Positions 1 through 7,747 of a stretch of 64,000 nt of DNA are shown in pieces. Source of the DNA: Marivita sp046591575 (GTDB lineage: Bacteria > Pseudomonadota > Alphaproteobacteria > Rhodobacterales > Rhodobacteraceae). Under the pieces are notes generated by a model that saw only the letters and a list, made by a program, of their open reading frames with translations, ran no database searches and was not told the origin of the DNA. The position numbers and the translations under genes were made by a program. The stretch lies in assembly GCF_046591575.1 (NCBI RefSeq), contig NZ_JBIQWA010000008.1, positions 124,001 through 188,000 of the forward strand, read 5' to 3'. Every line of letters starts with the position of its first letter. The first letter of the stretch is position 1.

Positions 1-132
1 AAGCGCGGCTCCTGAAGCGGTGGTCCTTTCATAGCGCGGGACGCGGGGCGCTCTGTGCCAACCGACACGGGCGGGCGTGGCCGGGCCGGGCAGGGTAGGG
101 GCGTTCGAGTCACCGCTGCCCGAGGAACGCCT
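1..132. other. Window edge upstream of the gatekeeper gene
   Basis: This is a GC-rich leader with no convincing gene. An ATG on the minus strand at 30-32 could open a gene running off the left edge, but it has no ribosome binding site. Only the GAGGA at 122-126, the likely ribosome binding site of the next gene, is interpretable. Confidence 0.4.
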
Positions 133-1305
133 ATGTCCATCACCGCCCCGCGCGAGGTTATCCAGACACAGATCGCCACCCATAACGCCGCCTCTCCGGT
201 GGGGGCCGAGATCATGGCGGGCCGCGCGCGTGGATCGGGGGAGGCGGTGATGGTCTCGACCGCCGCTGCCGATATCACCGACGCGCTGGAAGAATTGGGC
301 ATGGCCGCGTCGAACCGCGCCAAGGTGGACCTTGACAAGGTCAAGGTGCGCAAGGGCGCGGGCACCGACCTTGATGCGTTGGGGCGGATTGCCGACTATC
401 TCGACAAGCTGCCGAACCTGCCCAAGGATCAGGCGCTGCGCGATCTGGTCGCCAAGTTCAACAAGTTCGAGGAGTATTTCCGCCGCGGCGCGACGGGCGA
501 CGATCTGCCAAGCGCCGATGATCTGCGTGCGCTTCTGGCGGAATACGATGGCGATATCGCGCACCGCTTTGCGGCCCTTGAAACAGTGCGCGACGTGGCC
601 GCGACCTCGGGCGCGCCCGCCGCCTATCTGGCGCTGCTCGATGAATTGCGCGCCGAGATGCGCCAGCCCGATCTGGCGCGCGACATCGCCGCCGGGTTCG
701 CCGCCGCCCCCGAGGCTGCTCACGCCGCCGAAGGGCTGGGCGCGACCCCGCAGGACTATCGCGACAGCTACCGCGCGATGCTGCGCGACACGCCCGATGC
801 CGGGCGCATCTTTGCCGCGCTGCGCGACTTTTCCCTGACCGAAAAGCTCGAAGCGGTGCTCGACAGTTTCATCCGCGTTGCGGGCGATGACATGGCCAGT
901 TTCGGCCCCTCGACCGAGCCTGCGCAGTTGGGCGGGGTGTTGACCGAACTGTCGCGGCTCAAGCAGATGCGCACGGTGCTGGATGCCTCGACCGAGGCAA
1001 TTGGCAAGATCGACCGCATGTTCGGTGCCGATGACGCCCGCCCCGATGCCACCGATCTGGCGGGCCGCGTTCTGGGCTTTGCCGGGGCACCCGTGGCCAG
1101 CCTGCAGGGCGCGCGCGGCCTGATCGACGGGTTCGGGCCGGAGCCTGCCGACCTGCCGGTCGCCGCCGTCAACCTCGTGCGCGATCTGCACGCCGCCATG
1201 CCCGATGCGCTTTTGCCCGACGGCCAGCGCGAACCGCAGGCGCGGGTGCTGCTGACGCTGTCGGACCAGGTTGTCGAACAGGAGGAAGCCAGCTATGGCG
1301 CATGA
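133..1305 (+). CDS. sctW: T3SS gatekeeper SctW (YopN/InvE/HrpJ family)
   Basis: Predicted 390-residue gatekeeper that holds back effector export until translocators are delivered, acting in the cytoplasm at the export gate. The protein is mostly helical with an unstructured N-terminus, as in YopN/MxiC. Its length fits a YopN-TyeA fusion, with the C-terminal part (about residues 300-390) taking the TyeA-like role. The start at 133 is preferred over an upstream in-frame codon at 55 because GAGGA lies 7 nt in front of it. The next gene encodes a CesT/SycN-like chaperone, the usual partner of YopN, and a translocator operon follows. The family call rests on fold, length and context; no catalytic motif is expected. 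Confidence 0.72.
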   Translation: MSITAPREVIQTQIATHNAASPVGAEIMAGRARGSGEAVMVSTAAADITDALEELGMAASNRAKVDLDKVKVRKGAGTDLDALGRIADYLDKLPNLPKDQALRDLVAKFNKFEEYFRRGATGDDLPSADDLRALLAEYDGDIAHRFAALETVRDVAATSGAPAAYLALLDELRAEMRQPDLARDIAAGFAAAPEAAHAAEGLGATPQDYRDSYRAMLRDTPDAGRIFAALRDFSLTEKLEAVLDSFIRVAGDDMASFGPSTEPAQLGGVLTELSRLKQMRTVLDASTEAIGKIDRMFGADDARPDATDLAGRVLGFAGAPVASLQGARGLIDGFGPEPADLPVAAVNLVRDLHAAMPDALLPDGQREPQARVLLTLSDQVVEQEEASYGA

Positions 1306-1328
1306 TGTCTTGAAAGGGAGGGTCTGAC

Positions 1329-1709
1329 ATGCCCCACCTCGATGCCGCGCAGGCCGATGCCGTTGCCGCCTTTGCCGCCCAGATGGGGCTGGAGGCCGCG
1401 CCCGATGCCTCGGGCGGCTACAGTTTCGCCTTTGAAAAGGCCGGTCGGCTGAGCATCCTTGCGGGTGAAAACGGCGATGTGCTGGTCAGCCTGACGCGCC
1501 CGGTGATCCTGCAAGACCTGATCGGCAAGGGCGCGGCGCTGGCCGCCGGTGGCTTTCACGCAGCCCTTGGCCTGACCGCCATGCCGGGGCTGACGCGCAC
1601 CGATCAGCCGGTGCTGACGCTCGCCTTCCCGCCGCGCGGGTTCGACCTGCCGACGCTGGATGCGGGCTTCACCGCGCTGGACGGGCTCTTCACGCAGGCG
1701 GGCCTGTGA
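1329..1709 (+). CDS. CesT/SycN-type T3SS chaperone, probably for SctW
   Basis: A 126-residue acidic protein with the alpha-beta pattern of class I T3SS chaperones: an N-terminal helix, a beta stretch around residues 30-60 (YSFAFEK, LSILAGENGDVLVSL), and a C-terminal helix. It follows the gatekeeper gene directly, as sycN follows yopN-tyeA in Yersinia, so it probably binds the N-terminus of SctW. Sequence identity in this chaperone class is always low, so the partner is inferred from position. Confidence 0.6.
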   Translation: MPHLDAAQADAVAAFAAQMGLEAAPDASGGYSFAFEKAGRLSILAGENGDVLVSLTRPVILQDLIGKGAALAAGGFHAALGLTAMPGLTRTDQPVLTLAFPPRGFDLPTLDAGFTALDGLFTQAGL

Positions 1710-1795
1710 GCGGCGCTGTGCCTTCCGGCACAACCGGCGGTCTGCGCATCGGGCAGGATCACACGCAACAACATGGTGATACGAGGATTCTCTGA

Positions 1796-2365
1796 ATGGC
1801 GCTACTCGACGATCTGCCCTTCGAAGGCACCGACCCGCAAGAGGTCGCGGAGCTTGTCGCCCCGCTGCTCGAAACGGTCGAGCACTCGATGGATGAGGAC
1901 AACCCCCTGCGAGACCGGCTTCAACGGATGCGGAACGGCGAAACGCCGGCACAGATCATGGGCCTGACGGCGGACGATCTGGATGTGCTTTACGGCATGG
2001 GCATCCGCCAGATCCAGGCGGGCGAGCTGGACAAGGCGAAAGCCACGTTCCAGCATCTTGGCCAGATCGACCCGCTGGAGGCGCGGCACCGTTACTGTCT
2101 TGGCCTTGTGCTTCAGTTGCAGGGCGCATTGCAGCCCGCCGCGCATATGTTCCTGCAATTCCTCGCGCTCGATGCGACGAACCCCGATGGCTACATGCGG
2201 CTTGGTGAATTGCATCTGGCAGCGGACGAGCTGGACATGGCGGGCGAATTCTTCCGCCAGGCCATCCGCTTTTCCGGCGATGCCCCGAACCATGCCGAAA
2301 CCCGTGCGCAGGCCGAAGCGCAGCTTTCCCGGCTCGCCGCCGAACTGACCAGTGAAGGAGTTTAA
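1796..2365 (+). CDS. Translocator chaperone SctG-like (SycD/LcrH/IpgC family)
   Basis: A 189-residue tetratricopeptide-repeat chaperone of class II. Three TPR units are visible at about residues 65-165, for example LYGMGIRQIQAGELDKA, YCLGLVLQLQGAL and YMRLGELHLAADELDMA. This matches the LcrH/SycD architecture of a helical N-terminal dimerisation region followed by three TPRs. These chaperones keep the two hydrophobic translocators soluble in the cytoplasm. The gene sits directly in front of sctE and sctB, and its stop lies between the ribosome binding site and the start of sctE, so the three are translationally linked. This is the best SycD candidate among the several TPR proteins in the locus. 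Confidence 0.8.
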   Translation: MALLDDLPFEGTDPQEVAELVAPLLETVEHSMDEDNPLRDRLQRMRNGETPAQIMGLTADDLDVLYGMGIRQIQAGELDKAKATFQHLGQIDPLEARHRYCLGLVLQLQGALQPAAHMFLQFLALDATNPDGYMRLGELHLAADELDMAGEFFRQAIRFSGDAPNHAETRAQAEAQLSRLAAELTSEGV

Positions 2366-2366
2366 G

Positions 2367-3470
2367 ATGCGGATCGAAAACCAGAACACGCCCGTCCGCC
2401 CGCAAGCCGCAGAGGCCGCCGAGGCCAAGCCGATCACCGGCGCAGGTGCCGCCGCCGCCAGCGGTGCCGCCGTGCCCGAAGCCGCGCTGGCCGCCGGTCT
2501 GTCGATCATGGGCGCGCTGCGCAACTTCATGCCCGCCGCCAATACCCCCGATTTCGAGGTCCGCCTGGCCGAGATCGCCGCCAAGATGAAGGAAACGCAA
2601 GGGCAGGCCGAAACCGACCGTGTCGTGACCGATCAGGAGATCAAGAAACAGAACCTGCGCGAGAACCAGGTCAAGATCGAGGAAGCGCAACGCAAGATGG
2701 ACGAGGCCGCCGCGAAACGCGACTCCGGCGGCATCTTCGGCAAGATCGCCGCCGCGTTGCAGCTTGTCGGTGGGGCCGCGCTGATCGCCATAGGGCTTGC
2801 TGCTGCCGTCATCGGCGGCGTCTTCAGCGGCGGCATGGCCGCTTTTGCCGGCGTGGCGATCATGGGGGCCGGGGCCTTGATGATGCTGGGCGGAATCGAT
2901 GGCATGGTGAGTGAATTCAACGACGGCAAGGGGATCATCGCGTCGGTCGCCGATGTCGTCGCCGGTATGTTCGGCGAAGAACTGAGCGACGATTGGATTA
3001 TGGGGCTCAACATTGCGTCCGCTGTCGTGATGGTTCTGGCCAGTCTTGCATTGGCGGCAGTTACGCTGGGCGTCGCCGGTGCGGGCGCGATCGTCGCCAT
3101 CAAGTCGGGGCTTGCCAGCCTGGGCATCGCCATCGGCAACGGCGTTGCATCCGGGGCCAAGGCCGTGTCGACCGCCGCCAATCTGGCAAGCGGTCTCGTG
3201 CAGGCGGCCATCTCGATCGCCGGGGCGGGTGTGCAGATTGCCGAAAACGTCAACAAGCTTGAGGTTGCCGATCTCGAACACGAGGCGGCCAATAAGCACG
3301 CGGACGCCGCCGAACTGCAGGCGATGATGGCTGCTCTGGACGATCTGATCGACCAGGCGCTGCAGATGATGATGGCCTCGTCCGACAGGTTCAACGGCAT
3401 GATCGACGAAGCGATCGCCATGATGAAGGACACCGGCGACGTGATGTCCACCCAGCGTTTCGCCGTCTGA
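2367..3470 (+). CDS. sctE: Major translocator SctE (YopB/IpaB/SipB-like)
   Basis: Predicted 367-residue pore-forming translocator inserted in the host membrane. A charged coiled-coil stretch (about residues 75-120) is followed by a long hydrophobic hairpin at about 131-177 and a second hydrophobic segment at about 211-246. The C-terminal part is amphipathic and methionine-rich. This two-hydrophobic-region layout is typical of YopB/PopB. The ATG at 2367 is chosen because GAAGGAG at 2354-2360 lies 6 nt before it; a GTG at 2352 is in frame but overlaps that site. It lies between its likely chaperone and SctB. Confidence 0.8.
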   Translation: MRIENQNTPVRPQAAEAAEAKPITGAGAAAASGAAVPEAALAAGLSIMGALRNFMPAANTPDFEVRLAEIAAKMKETQGQAETDRVVTDQEIKKQNLRENQVKIEEAQRKMDEAAAKRDSGGIFGKIAAALQLVGGAALIAIGLAAAVIGGVFSGGMAAFAGVAIMGAGALMMLGGIDGMVSEFNDGKGIIASVADVVAGMFGEELSDDWIMGLNIASAVVMVLASLALAAVTLGVAGAGAIVAIKSGLASLGIAIGNGVASGAKAVSTAANLASGLVQAAISIAGAGVQIAENVNKLEVADLEHEAANKHADAAELQAMMAALDDLIDQALQMMMASSDRFNGMIDEAIAMMKDTGDVMSTQRFAV

Positions 3471-3498
3471 CCGGCGTGCATTGCAGAAGGAAACGGAT

Positions 3499-4464
3499 AT
3501 GACCCAGATCAACAATCTGACCCCGAACACCAGCATCCAGACCCCGACCTCGAACGATAATGCCGGTGGGAAAACACCGGTTGCGGGTGCCGCTCAGACG
3601 CGTAGCGCCGGAGCGGGCACCGCTGGCGGGGCCGGGGCCTTGCCCGATGCGCGCGCATCTGAAAACGGGGCGGCGGCGCTCGGGGCCGCTTTGCGCGGCG
3701 AAGGCGACGCGAAGGTGGCGGATGCCAGCCTGAAACGTCTCGAATCCGCGCTTGCGGTTCTGGAGGACGAAAGCAGCACGCCGATGGAGCGGTTGGAGGC
3801 GTTCCTGTCGACGCTGCGGTCCGACAACATCCTCGGCAAGCTCTTGATCGAATTCGCCTCGATGAGCCGCGATCAGGCGCTCGACCAGAGGCTTGCGGCA
3901 CGCGATGCGGCGCAATCGCAATTGCTGGGGCAGGCGGGAGAGACGCGCGAGGCCGCCGACAAGGCGCTCAAGGCCGCGGTCGTCTCCGCGGTGATCGGGC
4001 TCGTTTCGGCTGCGGTCACCATCGGCGTATCGATGGTCAGCGCCGGCATAACCGTGGCGTCTGCCGGCCTGTCGATGGGCGGCTCGCAGCTTGGAAACGC
4101 CGCCAAAGCGGCTGAGAATGCGGGAAAGAGTGCCACCTCGCTCAAGGATATGGTTGCCGTGATTGAAGCAGGGGCCAAGGTGACAGAAGCCATGGGCAAG
4201 GCCGTCGACGCCGCCGGACAGGCCGGGACCCAAGCCCTCGGCGCGGCGAGCAACCTTCAGGAAGGCATCCTGACCAAGAGCGCCAAGTTGGACGAAGCGC
4301 AGGGCATGGAAGACGCCGCCGCCGCGCAGGTCAGCCAGTCGAACGAGGAAATGGCCAAGAAGGTCATGGAAGAACTGGCCGACATGGTGCGCGCGACGCT
4401 CGAATTTCTCAAGCAGATGCGGCAGGCCGAGACTGACATGATGATGAGCATGACGCGGGTCTAG
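3499..4464 (+). CDS. sctB: Minor translocator SctB (YopD/IpaC-like)
   Basis: A 321-residue protein with a Thr/Asn/Ala-rich unfolded N-terminus, a single hydrophobic stretch at about residues 158-195, and an alpha-helical C-terminus ending in a Met-rich segment. This fits the smaller translocator that completes the pore with SctE. The ATG at 3499 follows AGAAGGA, and a TTG 18 nt upstream is less likely. It is the third gene of a chaperone-sctE-sctB unit, the standard order. The SctB call depends on this order as much as on sequence. Confidence 0.7.
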   Translation: MTQINNLTPNTSIQTPTSNDNAGGKTPVAGAAQTRSAGAGTAGGAGALPDARASENGAAALGAALRGEGDAKVADASLKRLESALAVLEDESSTPMERLEAFLSTLRSDNILGKLLIEFASMSRDQALDQRLAARDAAQSQLLGQAGETREAADKALKAAVVSAVIGLVSAAVTIGVSMVSAGITVASAGLSMGGSQLGNAAKAAENAGKSATSLKDMVAVIEAGAKVTEAMGKAVDAAGQAGTQALGAASNLQEGILTKSAKLDEAQGMEDAAAAQVSQSNEEMAKKVMEELADMVRATLEFLKQMRQAETDMMMSMTRV

Positions 4465-4471
4465 GCGCATC

Positions 4472-5014
4472 ATGGCCTCTGCACCCCCAATCGGCCCGGT
4501 CCCGTGCGCTGCTTTGGCGCTGCGCGCGGCGCTCGGGCTCGGCGCGCCGACCGAATCGGTAGGTGCCAGCTACACGCTCGAAGCGAACGGTGTCGAGATC
4601 GAGATCGTCGCCGCCCCTGACGGCCGCGATGCGCTGATGACGGCGCGTCTGGGCTGGCTCGACCCCGATCCACGCCGGGCCGAGGATCAGGTGACGCGGC
4701 TGATGCGCATCGGGCTCGCGCTGCCTGCGGTGAATCGCGCCGCGCTGACGGTTCTGGGCAGCGACGCGAGCGTGGCCGACCGCAGCGCGCGGCTGGCCGA
4801 TATCGCGCTCGGCAAGGGCCGTCCAACCGCGCTTGGCGCGATCCGGAGTTTCGATCCGGCGCAGGCCGGCGAGGCGCTGCGCGATCTTCTGCACTGGGCC
4901 GACCACAGCGCCGACACGCTGGCCCGCGCCCCGGCGCTTGCCGACGGACCGGCAGAACCGCGCAGCGCCGCACCTGCTGCCGATGCGGATGAGATGATGA
5001 TTTTCCGCCCCTGA
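4472..5014 (+). CDS. Putative T3SS chaperone (CesT-like)
   Basis: A 180-residue protein with the strand-rich pattern of class I chaperones: SYTLEANGVEIEIVAAPDG, then DALMTARLGW, then a helix. An Ala-rich acidic tail follows at about 150-180. It begins 7 nt after the sctB stop and belongs to the same operon. A partner cannot be named. The tail is longer than in most CesT proteins, so it could have another accessory role. Confidence 0.45.
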   Translation: MASAPPIGPVPCAALALRAALGLGAPTESVGASYTLEANGVEIEIVAAPDGRDALMTARLGWLDPDPRRAEDQVTRLMRIGLALPAVNRAALTVLGSDASVADRSARLADIALGKGRPTALGAIRSFDPAQAGEALRDLLHWADHSADTLARAPALADGPAEPRSAAPAADADEMMIFRP

Positions 5015-5044
5015 CACCGGGGCCAAAACACAAGGGCAAACGAC

Positions 5045-5506
5045 ATGAACACCGAAGAAAGGGCCGCACTGGATGGCGCGGTGCAATCCCTGATCGACGC
5101 CGATATCGCCGGGACGTTGGGGCTGGAGCGCGCGGAGATCCATGCGGGTCTACGTGCTGCGGATGCCGATCTGGAGGCAGGTCGCACCGCCGAGGCGGCA
5201 AAGCGGTTCGCGGCTTTGGCACTTTTCGATCCGCTTGATACCGGGCCCCAGATCGGTCTGACGCGCGTGGCACTGGCCGAAGGGCAATTCGAAAGCGCCA
5301 TGAACCTGGCCGCCGGGCTTGTCATGCGCGATCCGGCGCGGGCCGAAGGGTTCCTGCTCTTGGCGATGGCCGCCACCGGCATGGGCGAGGTCGATGCCGC
5401 CATCGAGGATTACCAGAGCGCGCTCGACCGCGCCCCCGAGGGCAGCGCGCTGGCCGATGCCGCGCGCGGCGGGCTTGCTGCGGCACAGGCGCGGCGCGCG
5501 CCGTGA
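5045..5506 (+). CDS. TPR protein, SycD-like, first of two
   Basis: A 153-residue helical protein with TPR-like units, clearest at about residues 75-135 (QIGLTRVALAEGQFESAM, GFLLLAMAATGMGEVDAA, then a third helix pair). It resembles the translocator chaperone at 1796 in size and repeat count. The next TPR gene overlaps its end by 4 nt (GTGA), so the two are probably made together. Candidate roles are chaperone for one of the large secreted proteins further on, or a regulatory chaperone. Confidence 0.55.
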   Translation: MNTEERAALDGAVQSLIDADIAGTLGLERAEIHAGLRAADADLEAGRTAEAAKRFAALALFDPLDTGPQIGLTRVALAEGQFESAMNLAAGLVMRDPARAEGFLLLAMAATGMGEVDAAIEDYQSALDRAPEGSALADAARGGLAAAQARRAP

Positions 5507-6030
5507 CGCCAGAGGCCGCCCGCGATCAGGGCGCGCTCCTGCGTCACTGTCTCGCCGATCTTGCGCAGAAGGCCGGGCCGCTGGCACCGGTCTTTGACGC
5601 GCTGGCCGAGGGGCGTGATATCGGCGATGCGCTGGGGCTGCCGCCGGGGGTGGCGGATGTGCTTTATTCACAAGGTTATGCTTGGCTCGATACCGGGCAT
5701 GCGCAGCGCGCGGCGGTGCTGTTTCAAAGCTGTTGCGCGCTTGATCCGGGCCGTGCCGCGGCGTGGATGGGGCTTGGCGTGGCGCTCATTGAAACCGGCG
5801 CGACTGATCTGGCGCTGGCCGCGCTAGAGACCGCGGCGCGCCTTGATCCGGCCAGCGGCGCGGCGCGGGGACATCTGGCGCGGGTGCGGCTGGCGATGGG
5901 GGATCGGAGCGGCGCGGCGCGGGCGGTGCGCAGCTTTTGGGGCACACCGCGCGATTCGGGGCATATGGCGCTCGCGCCTCTGGTGGACCGCATCGCGGCA
6001 AGCCTTGGGATGGAAGAGCCCGCTGGCTGA
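5503..6030 (+). CDS. TPR protein, SycD-like, second of two
   Basis: A 175-residue TPR protein starting with GTG inside the stop region of the previous TPR gene. Repeats are visible at about residues 45-130 (DVLYSQGYAWLDTGHAQRA, AWMGLGVALIETGATDLA, ARGHLARVRLAMGDRSGAA). The VLYSQGYAWLDTG segment closely resembles VLYGMGIRQIQAGELD of the SycD-like gene at 1796, which suggests duplication. It ends in a TGATG junction with the next gene. Its substrate is unknown. Confidence 0.55.
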   Translation: MTPEAARDQGALLRHCLADLAQKAGPLAPVFDALAEGRDIGDALGLPPGVADVLYSQGYAWLDTGHAQRAAVLFQSCCALDPGRAAAWMGLGVALIETGATDLALAALETAARLDPASGAARGHLARVRLAMGDRSGAARAVRSFWGTPRDSGHMALAPLVDRIAASLGMEEPAG

Positions 6031-6686
6031 TGGATCTTGATGCACGGCATGCTTTGGCGCTTGTACGCGGATTGGCCGCAGCCGAAGTGGCCGAGCGGGT
6101 GATTGGCGTAGGCGGCGATATCGAGACAGAAGCGATTGATCCATTCGCCGGGCACGGGGAAGACCCCCTTGGGCTGGCGGCGCTGTCCGGTCTGCCCGCG
6201 CCTGAGATTTCGCCGCTTCCCGAGGATCTGGGCGGTCTGTCCGGGTTTTCGACCGAGGCGATCCTGGCATTTCTGAGCAATATGGATACCGCGCAGTCGG
6301 ATACGGGGCTATTGTCTGCCGCCTTCGGTGCTGCAGGCAGGGTCAGTGGCGTGCCGGACCCGTCAACGCTCGTTGTGAACTTGCCGATAGTCCCCGCCAT
6401 GCCTGTGGCGCGCGATGGGCCCCCGGCGCAGCTGCGCGCAGCAGAGCAAAGCGCCAGCATGACGCCCGAGGAAATCGCCGCCTATCTCGCCCGCGTTGCC
6501 GCCCATCTGGCGCGGCTGGTGCGCGCGCTGCGGATCATTGAGGCGCAGGCGACGGGGCAGGCGCGTGACGCCATTGCGGCGCTGGCCGCCTTGCTCGACA
6601 CCGTTCTGGCCGCGCTGCGCGAGGTGGTGCCGCCGGGAGATTGGCAGGGTGCGGATGCGACGGGGCGTCGGCGGATCACGCTCTGA
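6030..6686 (+). CDS. Unknown T3SS-linked protein
   Basis: A 218-residue acidic, Ala/Leu-rich protein with no recognised domain. The N-terminal half is low in predicted structure (Pro/Gly-rich about residues 45-130). The C-terminal half (about 140-200) is a long helical stretch that could form a coiled coil. The start overlaps the previous stop (TGATG), so it is the last gene of the translocator-side operon. It converges with the ExbD-like genes on the other strand and overlaps the end of the last one by 11 nt. It could be a secreted or a cytoplasmic component. Confidence 0.4.
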   Translation: MDLDARHALALVRGLAAAEVAERVIGVGGDIETEAIDPFAGHGEDPLGLAALSGLPAPEISPLPEDLGGLSGFSTEAILAFLSNMDTAQSDTGLLSAAFGAAGRVSGVPDPSTLVVNLPIVPAMPVARDGPPAQLRAAEQSASMTPEEIAAYLARVAAHLARLVRALRIIEAQATGQARDAIAALAALLDTVLAALREVVPPGDWQGADATGRRRITL

Positions 6687-7287
6687 TCCGGCGGCGTCGG
6701 CGAACCAGACCGAGGATCAGGCCCAGCGTCATCGCGGCCCCAAGCGCGTTGAGCGCGGTCTTGATCCGGGGCAGCAGCGCGCGGCGTGCGCTTTGCGGCG
6801 TAGCGCCTTCGGTTGGCGCAGCGAGCAAGGCGATCAACCCTTTGGTAAACGCCGCCCGATCCGCGCCCACGCGGCGCAGGGCCAGAAAGGCGCCCGACCA
6901 ATCGGCCCCATCGGCCCGGCGCAGCGCGCGGGGGACGGAGAGTTCCTGCCGGGGCGCACCCGCATCGGGCAGCGATCCATAGGCGGCATGGTCGAAGACA
7001 AAGAGATCGACCCGCGCGGCACCCTCCATATGCGCCGCGCGCGGCCCGCCGGGCAACAGATCGACCGCGCCGATTCCCGGTTCGGGCACCAGCCGCCGGT
7101 GCAGCATCGCCACCATCGCGGCCCCGGTCAGCGGCGCGGCTGTGCGGGCCGGCGCGCTGTCTTGCGCCGACAGACCGGGCGGTTTGGTCAGCGCGATCAG
7201 GGACAGCACGATGACCACGACGCAAAGCAGGTTCGCGGCGATGTCGGCGATCCAGATGCCGCCGCCGGGGGCGACAGGATCATTCAC
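6676..7287 (-). CDS. ExbD/MotB-like membrane protein 2
   Basis: A 203-residue protein with an N-terminal membrane anchor at about residues 11-34 that carries an acidic residue at its start (IWIADIAANLLCVVVIV, Asp15). A middle domain of about 140 residues and a second hydrophobic stretch near the end (LGAAMTLGLILGLV, followed by a basic tail) complete it. An Asp at the start of a single anchor is the proton-carrying residue in MotB/ExbD/TolR. It starts with GTG overlapping the end of the first ExbD-like gene by 8 nt. The family call comes from that Asp and from its position beside a TolQ-like gene; the middle domain is not recognisable. Confidence 0.45.
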   Translation of the reverse strand: MNDPVAPGGGIWIADIAANLLCVVVIVLSLIALTKPPGLSAQDSAPARTAAPLTGAAMVAMLHRRLVPEPGIGAVDLLPGGPRAAHMEGAARVDLFVFDHAAYGSLPDAGAPRQELSVPRALRRADGADWSGAFLALRRVGADRAAFTKGLIALLAAPTEGATPQSARRALLPRIKTALNALGAAMTLGLILGLVRRRRRIRA

Positions 7288-7747
7288 AGCGCAAGCCCCC
7301 CGCCGCGTCGCGCCGCAGACGGTCGCACGCCCCCGCAACGCGCAGGCGTTGCACTTGTGCCACGCCTGCGCGGGCGAGCGCCGGACCAAGCAGGAAATCC
7401 GCCTCAAGCCCGCGCGGCCCGACGATCAGCAGCGGGGCGGCGGGCAGGGGCGGCGGGGTCCATGTTGCGATGGCATCAAGGGGAATCGCCGAAATCCCCG
7501 ATGGCGTGACAAGCGACAGGCCAGCGGCCCCCGCGACGAGCACGGGATCGCCGCTTTGATCCGCATGGGCCCGGGCCGCGCGGGCGATCCGCGCTTCGGC
7601 CTCCGCGCTGCTTTGCAGCGCCGCGCTGGCGAGCTGCGCGGCTTGTGTCGACAGCGCCGCCACGATCACCAGCAGGATCGCCGAAAGGCCGATCATGATA
7701 TCGGCCATCGCCAACGAGGGCAGGCGCGATGCGTCGGGCTCAGCCAT
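7280..7747 (-). CDS. ExbD/TolR/MotB-like membrane protein 1
   Basis: A 155-residue protein with a short N-terminus, one membrane helix at about residues 15-33 (MADIMIGLSAILLVIVAAL, Asp16), and a periplasmic domain. The Ala-Asp-x-Met start of the helix resembles the MotB segment around its essential Asp. The C-terminal domain shows the small alpha-beta layout of TolR/ExbD, with strands around LSLVTPSGISAIPL and PLLIVGPRGLEADF. It starts at ATG 7747 (a GTG at 7750 is also in frame) and overlaps the preceding TolQ-like gene by 8 nt, so translation is probably coupled. Confidence 0.6.
   Translation of the reverse strand: MAEPDASRLPSLAMADIMIGLSAILLVIVAALSTQAAQLASAALQSSAEAEARIARAARAHADQSGDPVLVAGAAGLSLVTPSGISAIPLDAIATWTPPPLPAAPLLIVGPRGLEADFLLGPALARAGVAQVQRLRVAGACDRLRRDAAGGLRCE

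Noticed and set aside
1956..4473. Overlapping long minus-strand frames opposite sctE and sctB
   Set aside because: They are antisense to the translocator genes, which have good ribosome binding sites and family structure.
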